Positions 25,690 to 33,591 of a DNA stretch of 64,000 bases are shown one piece after another (positions within the stretch are counted from its first letter, which is position 1; the number at the start of each line of letters is the position of its first letter). The position numbers were made by a program, and so were the translations under genes. The notes beneath the pieces were generated by a model that was not told the DNA's origin, did not search any database, and saw only the letters and a list, made by a program, of their open reading frames with translations. The DNA comes from Oscillospiraceae bacterium (GTDB lineage: Bacteria > Bacillota > Clostridia > UMGS1810): assembly GCA_015068825.1 (NCBI GenBank), contig SVJU01000001.1, positions 124,001 through 188,000 on the forward strand, read 5' to 3'.

Positions 25690-27253
25690 AGGTTCAGGCG
25701 GTGGAAGAGGCGGTTCATCGGGCGGAAGTTCTGGGGGCTTATCAGGTGGAAGTTCTGGTGGTTCGTCTTCGGGAGGTTCAACCGGTAGCTCATCTACACC
25801 TTCAAAACCATCTTCGGGTGCTGCAAGCAACGAAAACAAGCCTTATGAGATAGAAAACATTTCATTGGAAGATGGATTTGAATTTGAAGAAGATTTCGAT
25901 AAAGAAGTATTAGATTACGAAGTAATCATTGATTTTGATGTTGATACATTAAAATTAAATACTAAATTTACTGCCGGCGCAACTGTAACAATTGACGGAA
26001 AAGAAGCTTTATCAGAAACACCGTTTGAGATTTTAAATATCGAAAGCGGCGAAAGCGAAGTTGAAATTGTTATCATGGACGGCATAAGAACACTTAAAAC
26101 CTATAAAATAAAGATAAATAAAGGTTATCCTGCTCCGGAAGGTACAATAGAAGCATTAAATGAATTGTTTAAAACAACACAAAATGCCGAAGAAGATGCA
26201 CAGGCTATTTTAGATGCATTTGGAAATGCAAAAATAGAAGGGGCAATAATACTTTTAACAGCGCAGTACAAAGCTGAATATGACATAATGGCGAAAGATA
26301 GCGATTTAACACAAAGACAGTTCATGTCATTGTTATCTAAAGTTAACGAAGAAGATAGCGATATTTTAAAAACTGCGCTTGGAATTAAAGATGAAGATGG
26401 AGTTGTATATACAAAAACTATTGCAATGACCGAGAACGGTATGTTTAATGTAGGTGTAAGATATGCTGCTACAAGTGCAGGGTCTAATAAAAAGCTTGCG
26501 GTATATATTGATGGAGTTAAATATGAATCAGAAGAAATTAATCTTGATTCTAAAAACGGATGGGTTGATACCAATATTAAAGTTCCGCTTATAATAGGCG
26601 ATAATGAGCTTTCTATGTATGCCGAAACAGAAGAGGACGGTAACTTTGGTATTATTGTCAAAGATATTGCAAAAACCGGCGAAAAGCTTGCTACATCAAT
26701 CTTTAAACTCGAAGCAGAAAATGCAGAGTATTCTACTACAAACGCAACACCATACCAGAGTAGTACACTTGATGCAGGTTATAAGCAGACAAAATCAAGC
26801 GTTTCGGGTTCTCCTGTGGTTGTTGGTGGTGGAAATATAGTATTCAGATTCAACTCACCTGCCGCACAAAATGCTACATTAAAAATCACATATTATATGG
26901 GTGCTTCAGGAAGTGACTGGAGACTTGGTTTCTTTAATCCTGTTGCTACTCCTTCAAGCTATAATCTTGATATGGTAGAGGGTGTTGATTATCCTGCATT
27001 GTCAGAAGCAGTTTTCAATGCAGCTACATGGTGCTCTAATACAACAAAATATACATTCGAAGTTAATGTAGATGTTGTAAAAGGAGAAAACGTAGTTTGG
27101 ATTCCGGGACGAAATCTACTTTGTGTAAATGCAGAACAAAACGGTACTGCCAATATGTATATTAATAATTCAAAACGACCAAATCATCAGACACAGGTTG
27201 ACTTTATTGAAGTTGTACCTGCGGACCTTGATTTAACTGCTATAAAAAAATAA
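25643..27253 (+). CDS. Secreted-type protein lacking its N-terminus: Gly/Ser linker, cadherin-like domain, C-terminal CBM-like module
   Basis: The open frame is 536 codons, but its first ten codons overlap the GH74 fragment and the GTG start has no RBS, so the true 5' end is missing. Order: Gly/Ser-rich linker (residues about 12-65), a cadherin-like beta-sandwich (about 66-165), a helical segment (about 168-245), an immunoglobulin-like stretch, and a C-terminal module (about 355-530) opening LEAENAEYSTTNATPY. That module recurs in the next gene (WRLGFFNPVATPSSYNL and ENVVWIPGRNLLC in both). The module resembles CBM6/CBM35-like sugar-binding folds in its opening. Probably a surface or secreted glycan-binding protein when intact. 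Confidence 0.7.
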   Translation: MILTNTHFGILLSSSKGSGGGRGGSSGGSSGGLSGGSSGGSSSGGSTGSSSTPSKPSSGAASNENKPYEIENISLEDGFEFEEDFDKEVLDYEVIIDFDVDTLKLNTKFTAGATVTIDGKEALSETPFEILNIESGESEVEIVIMDGIRTLKTYKIKINKGYPAPEGTIEALNELFKTTQNAEEDAQAILDAFGNAKIEGAIILLTAQYKAEYDIMAKDSDLTQRQFMSLLSKVNEEDSDILKTALGIKDEDGVVYTKTIAMTENGMFNVGVRYAATSAGSNKKLAVYIDGVKYESEEINLDSKNGWVDTNIKVPLIIGDNELSMYAETEEDGNFGIIVKDIAKTGEKLATSIFKLEAENAEYSTTNATPYQSSTLDAGYKQTKSSVSGSPVVVGGGNIVFRFNSPAAQNATLKITYYMGASGSDWRLGFFNPVATPSSYNLDMVEGVDYPALSEAVFNAATWCSNTTKYTFEVNVDVVKGENVVWIPGRNLLCVNAEQNGTANMYINNSKRPNHQTQVDFIEVVPADLDLTAIKK

Positions 27254-27278
27254 AAGCAAATTTAAAAGGAGATAAATT

Positions 27279-29387
27279 ATGAAAAATAAGCTAATCTATC
27301 TTTTGTGTTTGCTCATACTTATAAATAGTTTTATATTCGTACAGGTTTTTGCTGATGATTTATCGGTAACGTTTTCGGCTTCAAATTACAATCATTCAAA
27401 TATAATAACAGCCAACGATGGTACAAAATTCTGGCTTAACGGAGATGTTTCGCTCAGCTTTAATGCTGAAAAAAGCGGGAAGGCGATGATGAAAATTTCG
27501 CTTCTTGCTTTAGAGTCGGGAAAACAGGGACTTGTGTTTTTTAATCAGACAGAAGCTGACGAAAGAGTTTATGCCGACAACGCTCCGGCGGCAAAGGATG
27601 CAGTAGGTGGGGGAGCAATAAACATCCCCACCTTTACCGCAATAAACTTGGTTTCTAAAGAAAGCTTTAAGGATTATATCTTTTATGTGGATGTTAAACA
27701 GGGAATAAATACAATATTTATTCCAAACGGAAACTTTACAAATGATTGTGACAAATTAGTTTATGAAATAGCAAGTGGTGTTGGGGGTAACAACAAGGTC
27801 TGCTATAAATCAATAAGCATTGAAGGCTGCAATGATTTAAGCTATAAAATTTATCCTGATGATGTTTCGTCGAATAACCTTACATACCATCCCGACGGCC
27901 AGATTGTAGAAGGCTATGACAAGCTTGATGCTCTTACAAATCATACAGTAAGACAGGAATATGAGTCAATGTTTACTGTTATACCATTTTATGTGGAAAA
28001 CGAAGGAGATTATATAGTAAACATAAGGTATAACGCTTATGCTCAAACTGCATTAAAAGAAAAAATACCTGCAGCGGTGTATCTGGATGCTGATTTAACA
28101 GGTCTTAATAATGCTAAGTGGCAGGATTTTCTTGATACTAATGTTTACACAGACGAAAAAATAAAAGAAGCTACAGATGAGCAAATAAGAGTTATTACAA
28201 AAAACAACACAATCGAGCCTGTCGATTTGGGCGGATGGATGACATCACTTTATGATGAAAATCAAAAATCTGCACCATTTTATCACTTAAAATCGTTTAA
28301 ATTAAGTAACCTTGCAAAAGGCGACCATACGCTTTTGTTCTATACAGCAAGGGATATTTTGCAAAGCACAGATAAGGTTGTTAATAAGGATGTATATTTT
28401 AATTCATTTGAATTTGAATTTTTAACACCCGAGTATGAAAAAATAGAAACATTTTGTGTGCCGGTTGTAAATATGCAAACCACATCAGCAAATAAAGCAC
28501 TGATTCCTAAGTTTTATGACGATGCAAAAAAAGACCTTGCACTTTCAGAAAACGAGTGGAAAAACACACTTTATATACCTGTTACAGTGGCAAATAACAC
28601 AAAAGAAAATATTAATGGAATGGTTGCGGTTGTATTTTACAAAGATAAAGAACTTAAAACTGTAGATACACATTCGTTTAATCTTTTACCATACCAAAGC
28701 TTTGAAGAAGTATTGGATGCCTCATTTGCCGGCATTGATGCCGATACCTTTAAGGTATTTATATGGAATAAAGAAAGCATAATGCCTTATAACTCTCCAT
28801 CAATTATTTTGGGAGAGAATGAGGTTGAAGAAATAACTGCTTTGAAGATAGAAGCAGAAGATGCCGAGTATGCTACAACTAATGCAACAACGCATCAGAA
28901 TACTTCTGTTAATGCAGGTTATGCTCAAACCAAAGGCAATGGTGCAAAGGTTGTAGGTGGAGGAAATATAGTATTTAGGTTTAATTCGCCTCAGGCACAA
29001 GAGGTTACATTAAAAATTGTTTATTATATGGGTTCTGCAACAACTGATTGGCGACTTGGCTTCTTTAATCCTGTTGCCACACCTTCAAGCTATAATCTTA
29101 ATATGCAGGCGGGTGTTGATTATCCCGCACTTTCTGAAGCAGTTTTTGTAGACACATCATGGAAGGCTGCAAATAATACAGAACATACATTTTCGGCAAA
29201 AGTTACTGCTAAAAAAGGTGAAAATGTAGTTTGGATTCCAGGACGAAATCTACTTTGTGCAAATACCGGTAACACGGCTACTTTGAACATGTATGAAGAC
29301 TCTAATGGAAAACGACCGAACATTCAGACGCAGCTTGATTATATTGAAATAACACCAACAGTTAAAAATGTAACTAAAACAGAGTAA
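27279..29387 (+). CDS. Secreted multi-module protein, paralogue A (putative glycan-binding)
   Basis: This 702-residue protein has a signal peptide (residues 1-25, ending VFA-DD) and an AAAGGAG RBS. Modules in order: M1 (about 27-188; opening VTFSASNYNHS, with LVFFNQ); M2 (about 200-385; YVENEGDYIVNIRY ... KGDHTLLFY); M3 (about 395-510; CARDB-like, VTVANNTKENINGMVAVVFYKD); and a C-terminal CBM-like module (about 525-695) matching the preceding gene. M1-M3 occur in the same order in the next gene. No catalytic motif, sortase signal or SLH repeat was seen. Function unknown; a role in binding or sensing extracellular glycans is inferred from neighbours. Confidence 0.85.
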   Translation: MKNKLIYLLCLLILINSFIFVQVFADDLSVTFSASNYNHSNIITANDGTKFWLNGDVSLSFNAEKSGKAMMKISLLALESGKQGLVFFNQTEADERVYADNAPAAKDAVGGGAINIPTFTAINLVSKESFKDYIFYVDVKQGINTIFIPNGNFTNDCDKLVYEIASGVGGNNKVCYKSISIEGCNDLSYKIYPDDVSSNNLTYHPDGQIVEGYDKLDALTNHTVRQEYESMFTVIPFYVENEGDYIVNIRYNAYAQTALKEKIPAAVYLDADLTGLNNAKWQDFLDTNVYTDEKIKEATDEQIRVITKNNTIEPVDLGGWMTSLYDENQKSAPFYHLKSFKLSNLAKGDHTLLFYTARDILQSTDKVVNKDVYFNSFEFEFLTPEYEKIETFCVPVVNMQTTSANKALIPKFYDDAKKDLALSENEWKNTLYIPVTVANNTKENINGMVAVVFYKDKELKTVDTHSFNLLPYQSFEEVLDASFAGIDADTFKVFIWNKESIMPYNSPSIILGENEVEEITALKIEAEDAEYATTNATTHQNTSVNAGYAQTKGNGAKVVGGGNIVFRFNSPQAQEVTLKIVYYMGSATTDWRLGFFNPVATPSSYNLNMQAGVDYPALSEAVFVDTSWKAANNTEHTFSAKVTAKKGENVVWIPGRNLLCANTGNTATLNMYEDSNGKRPNIQTQLDYIEITPTVKNVTKTE

Positions 29388-29445
29388 TTTAACAGGCAAA
29401 AATTTTGTCTGAAAAATAAAAAATTTTTTTAAGGAGTGTAAAAAT

Positions 29446-31251
29446 ATGAAAAGAATTTTTACTATGTTATTAACAGTAATTCTTCTTGTAAGTCAGTTTA
29501 GTGCAATGTCAGTTTTTGCTGCCGAAGTTGCAGGCACACAGGCTGACCCGATTAGCGAAGTAGGCGATACAGCAACTTTTTTAGCATCTGATAAATACCA
29601 GTGGCCTACTAAGTTTGTGAACACTGATGGTAGCGATGCAGGTTTGGGTGCATTTGTTATGAACGCAGCTGTAAAATTTGATTTTTATTCAGCTAAAGCT
29701 CAGAGTGTTAAGCTTAGTGTAAAAGTAGCACCATGGCAGCCATCTGAAGCTAAAACTGCACTTTTGTTTTTTAATCCTATAGCAACACCTACTTCTTCTC
29801 AGGCTTCTTCAATGACCGAAGGCGTGGATTATCCTGCAAAATCTGATGCGGTTATAAACTATACTTTTACAGCATATGGTGATTATTATCAATATCATTT
29901 AAACCGTGTTGAAGGCAAAGTATATATGAAATATTCTAACCCTGCAGACTGGCCGGTAAAAGAAGCTGTTGTTGACGCAGTTGAAGGCAAGAATACCGTT
30001 TGGTTCCCAAATGGTTTATATAGCGGCGCTAACGGAAATGTTTGTTTATATTCTGTAACTGTTGAAGCTTTGGAAGAAGACGCAGGTGAGGATGAAGAAG
30101 AAGGCGGATTTGACGACGGTGTTGAAAAAGCAACTTTTTATGTTTCTGATATAGAAGGCAAAGAAGATTTTATGTATAAAGAAAGCGGCGACTATACAAT
30201 ACAGTCATATCTTGGTGCATCTAATAAACAAGGCTATACAACTAAAAGAAGTAATTCAAAAGGTAATTACACATCAATTCCGTTCAGCGTAGAGGAAAAA
30301 GGCGATTACATTGTAAATGTATATTACGGACTTTGGTATGACAATCAAAGCTGGGTAATGGATAGAGCATCTGCAATGTATCTTGACCAAAAGCCTTCAC
30401 AAACTCCAAACGAATTAATAAGTGCTTACAGTAGTGCATCCAACTCTGATTTAACATATCTTGATAGCTATAATGAATACAGAGCTTCTCTTGGTTTAGA
30501 AGCTGTTGAAGCATATCCGGATACAGAAACTGCTCAGTGGTGGAACTTTAAAAACACAACTTTAGCTGGTTTTGATACAACCAAAAAAATTACTTCTGCC
30601 AACTGGTACAGAACAGAACCTTTAGGATATGACAATGACGGACAAGCGAAAATTAGTCCTACAATGGCATCATATTTCAGAGTAAATTCATTTGTATTAA
30701 ATGACATTGACGCGGGCGACCATGTAGCAACATTTTTAACTGAGCCACAGGATTCAAATGCCGACGGTGCATTTGAAGTCAAAGGAGAGCTTTGCTATAA
30801 TGCTGATATTATGATAAACAGAATTGAAATTGTTCCTGTAACAGAAAATATCAAGCCTGCACTTGCAACTTATATTTATAATGCTGGCGCAGTTGCTTCG
30901 CAAACATCAAGACCAAACTGGGCAAACTATCTTACAAGCCTTGAAGATGCAAATATTATAGGAACAGACATTACTTTTGGTGTTGAAGTAACAAATCCTT
31001 CTTCTTTATCAAAAGAAGTAGGCTATAATGTAATTTTAGCTTACTATGGCGAAGGTGATAAACTACTTAGTATTGATACTCCCGAAGGCAGTTCATTTAC
31101 TGTTCCTGTAGCAGCAAAAACAACTGTAAGAAAAGAATTTAAAAAACCAATTGCCGACCTTCCGGAAGGTACTTTAAAATTAAAAGTATTCTTATGGGGT
31201 GCAGGTGATAGCCTTGTTATTCCTCAGGGTGCGGCAACAGTTTTAGATTAA
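29446..31251 (+). CDS. Secreted multi-module protein, paralogue B
   Basis: This 601-residue protein has a signal peptide ending SVFA-AE (about residue 25) and AAGGAG upstream. It repeats the architecture of paralogue A: M1 (about 35-205; TFLASDKYQWP ... LLFFNPIATP), an acidic linker (EEDAGEDEEEGG), M2 (about 225-470; VEEKGDYIVNVYYGL ... DAGDHVATFL) and M3 (about 490-600; VEVTNPSSLSKEVGYNVILAYYG). It lacks the extra C-terminal module. M1 echoes the FFNPxATPxS wording of the other gene's C-terminal module, suggesting that M1 and the C-terminal module are themselves homologous. No recognised enzyme motif. Confidence 0.85.
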   Translation: MKRIFTMLLTVILLVSQFSAMSVFAAEVAGTQADPISEVGDTATFLASDKYQWPTKFVNTDGSDAGLGAFVMNAAVKFDFYSAKAQSVKLSVKVAPWQPSEAKTALLFFNPIATPTSSQASSMTEGVDYPAKSDAVINYTFTAYGDYYQYHLNRVEGKVYMKYSNPADWPVKEAVVDAVEGKNTVWFPNGLYSGANGNVCLYSVTVEALEEDAGEDEEEGGFDDGVEKATFYVSDIEGKEDFMYKESGDYTIQSYLGASNKQGYTTKRSNSKGNYTSIPFSVEEKGDYIVNVYYGLWYDNQSWVMDRASAMYLDQKPSQTPNELISAYSSASNSDLTYLDSYNEYRASLGLEAVEAYPDTETAQWWNFKNTTLAGFDTTKKITSANWYRTEPLGYDNDGQAKISPTMASYFRVNSFVLNDIDAGDHVATFLTEPQDSNADGAFEVKGELCYNADIMINRIEIVPVTENIKPALATYIYNAGAVASQTSRPNWANYLTSLEDANIIGTDITFGVEVTNPSSLSKEVGYNVILAYYGEGDKLLSIDTPEGSSFTVPVAAKTTVRKEFKKPIADLPEGTLKLKVFLWGAGDSLVIPQGAATVLD

Positions 31252-31261
31252 ATAACAAATC

Positions 31262-31299
31262 AATTCAACCTGCAAAGACATTCCTTTGCAGGTTGAATT
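31262..31299 (+). terminator. Hairpin after the secreted-protein genes
   Basis: A 16-bp perfect inverted repeat (31262-31277 with 31284-31299; loop ACATTC) lies just after the stop codon. It lacks a T-run, so it may be a weak terminator or an mRNA 3'-end stabiliser. Confidence 0.7.
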
Positions 31300-31333
31300 A
31301 AATGTATATAAATATAGTGGAAATAAATAATTC

Positions 31334-31363
31334 TTGCTTTAAATAAGCATAATGAAGTATAAT
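31334..31363 (+). promoter_or_regulatory. Promoter of the two-component system
   Basis: TTGCTT (31334-31339) and TATAAT (31358-31363) are spaced 18 bp, 33 bp upstream of the histidine kinase start. Confidence 0.6.
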
Positions 31364-31396
31364 AAAAAAAAGAAATAAAACAAAAAGGATAAAAAT

Positions 31397-32866
31397 ATGA
31401 TAATTTCTATACTTCTTCTTATTATACTTATTGCTGTACTGTTTTTTTATAATATCTATTCAAAAATAAGCGTAATGTTTATTGTTCAGCTTGGTGGACT
31501 TTGCTTAATAATTACAAGCCTTATAATGTTTACAATGAAGCTTTCTTATTACAACGGAATTTTTGGCTTGGAAATGTGGATATATTACCTTATGCGCAAA
31601 ATAGAAGTTAACATCAATGATGTAAAACTATGGATGGCAATAGGATATTTTTTGATTTTTATATCGCAGAGCTTTATAATGTGGGAATTTTCTAAAAAAG
31701 GCAAAAGAGCAAAAACACTTTTTGCTTTTTCAATGATTTTTGCATTAGGTTTTGTTGTTTTTAATACCAATACAGTATCGGAAATTATTTATATTAAGGC
31801 AAACGAAGTTTTTTCATTTGAGAAAAGCCAGAAGGTTAATGATATACTTACTTCTTTTAATTACGGATTAATTATTTACTTTGCTTTTTTACCTTTTTGG
31901 TCTTTGGTATCAAATATTAAAAATACAAGAATAATATTAAAAAAACGCCGTGGCATGATTATAACAGTATTTCTTGCGTTTGTTGAATTTATTGTTATTT
32001 CATTCTCTTTTTATTCAAGGTTAAAAAATATGCTTGTGTTTTATATGATTAATATGATTGATACATATACAAACGCGATAGGTGAATTATCTGTTATAAT
32101 TCCTATTATAAGTGTTTGTGTACTTATAGTTATGGCATTTATCACAGTTAAATTTGATGTATTTAACACTATCGACTTTTTTAAACCGTATGTTGCGCGG
32201 TCTAATATGAAAATTCTTCTTATGGATTTAAAATATATTTTTCATGATTTTAAAAACATAATGATGACAATTATTGCTCTTCAGAATACTGCACTTGATG
32301 ATTATGGCGGTGAAGAGGGCAAAAAAGCACTTGTGAAAATAGGTGATTTTGCATATTCTTATGCACAAAAAGTTGGCGAACTTTTAGATATTTACAAAAG
32401 TAAAAAAATAACTTTTAAAGATGTTGATTTATTAGCAATTATTTATGAGGCTTCTGCAAGAATAAAAGCAGAAAGTAATGTAGAAATTAATATTTTAAAT
32501 AATGTTTACGAAAACACTTCTATCTCGGGCGATGAGTATCAGCTTAAAATTCTTTTTTATAATCTTTTAAAAAATGCAGTTGATGCTATTAAAGTGAAAA
32601 ATATGCCCGACGGAAGAATTGATATAAATTTTATTGAAGAAGACAAATGGCTTTGTATTGATTTGACTGATAATGGAATTGGTATGAGCAGAAAAGAAAC
32701 TAAAAAAATATGGAAACCATTTGTAAGCTCTAAAAAAACTTTTATGAACTGGGGTATAGGGTTAAATCAGGTTAGAAATATTATAGAAGCACATTTAGGT
32801 TATATAGATATTATGAGTAAGAAAAATGAATATACCAAAATACAGTTGGTTTTCCAACGAAATTAA
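31397..32866 (+). CDS. Membrane sensor histidine kinase
   Basis: The 489-residue protein has about seven membrane helices in residues 1-255, then a cytoplasmic kinase. The phosphoacceptor region is KYIFHDFKNIMM (about 288), with His in FHDFKN; the N box is NLLKNAVDAI (about 390), G1 is DNGIGMS and G2 is NWGIGLNQVRNII. The multi-helix input domain without an extracellular loop domain suggests sensing within the membrane or of a lipid or peptide signal. Paired 14 bp upstream of a NarL-type regulator. The pair lies between secreted-protein genes and the beta-galactosidase gene and may control this cargo; that is inference. Confidence 0.9.
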   Translation: MIISILLLIILIAVLFFYNIYSKISVMFIVQLGGLCLIITSLIMFTMKLSYYNGIFGLEMWIYYLMRKIEVNINDVKLWMAIGYFLIFISQSFIMWEFSKKGKRAKTLFAFSMIFALGFVVFNTNTVSEIIYIKANEVFSFEKSQKVNDILTSFNYGLIIYFAFLPFWSLVSNIKNTRIILKKRRGMIITVFLAFVEFIVISFSFYSRLKNMLVFYMINMIDTYTNAIGELSVIIPIISVCVLIVMAFITVKFDVFNTIDFFKPYVARSNMKILLMDLKYIFHDFKNIMMTIIALQNTALDDYGGEEGKKALVKIGDFAYSYAQKVGELLDIYKSKKITFKDVDLLAIIYEASARIKAESNVEINILNNVYENTSISGDEYQLKILFYNLLKNAVDAIKVKNMPDGRIDINFIEEDKWLCIDLTDNGIGMSRKETKKIWKPFVSSKKTFMNWGIGLNQVRNIIEAHLGYIDIMSKKNEYTKIQLVFQRN

Positions 32867-32880
32867 GGCGGTAAGTTTTT

Positions 32881-33573
32881 ATGATTAGAGTAATGATATG
32901 TGATGATATTGAAGAAATTTGCACATTTTTTAAAAAAGCAATAAGTCAGACAAGCGATATGGAGGTTGTCGCCGTTGCAAACAGTGGTATTGATGCCGTT
33001 AAAATGGCTGATGAAGTAAAGCCTGATGTTGTTTTAATGGATATTCAGATGGAAACAAGAACTGCCGGAATAGATGCTGCAAAAAAGATTTTTGAAAATA
33101 ATCCTGAAATAAAAATAATTATGCTTACTGTTCATGAGGAGTCAGAACTTATAGTTCATTCTTATCTTGCAGGTGCGGTTGACTATATTAATAAGCTTTC
33201 AAAACCCAATTATATAACCGAGCAAATAAGAAAAATATATTCCGAAGAAATTCTTATAGGCTCAACAATCGCTCTTCATATTCGTGATGAATTTATTAAA
33301 ACTCAAAAAATTCAAAAATCACTTTTGTTTTTTATGACACAATGGTCTACACTGACAGAGAGTGAAATTGATATAATAAGACTTCTTGCTGATGGAAAAA
33401 GCAGGCGTGAGATTGCAGATGAGAAAAGTGTTGTTCTTGCAACGGTAAAAACACATATAAATAATATATTAAGAAAGTTTGAATGCTCAAGCACCAAAGA
33501 GCTATTGACAAACCTAAAGGATATGGGTATAATAGAGTATCTTTTAAAAACCATGGAAAAGAAACACAACTAA
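32881..33573 (+). CDS. NarL/FixJ-type response regulator
   Basis: This 230-residue protein has a receiver domain (residues about 1-125; phospho-Asp in VVLMDIQM near residue 56, acidic pair DD at 9-10, Lys in NKLSKP) and a C-terminal LuxR-type HTH (LTESEIDIIRLLADGKSRRE ... VKTHINNILRKF). It is the partner of the adjacent histidine kinase and probably activates transcription. It is followed after 18 bp by the beta-galactosidase gene, so all three may be co-transcribed. Confidence 0.95.
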   Translation: MIRVMICDDIEEICTFFKKAISQTSDMEVVAVANSGIDAVKMADEVKPDVVLMDIQMETRTAGIDAAKKIFENNPEIKIIMLTVHEESELIVHSYLAGAVDYINKLSKPNYITEQIRKIYSEEILIGSTIALHIRDEFIKTQKIQKSLLFFMTQWSTLTESEIDIIRLLADGKSRREIADEKSVVLATVKTHINNILRKFECSSTKELLTNLKDMGIIEYLLKTMEKKHN

Positions 33574-33591
33574 AAAAGGAGCATAAAAAAT

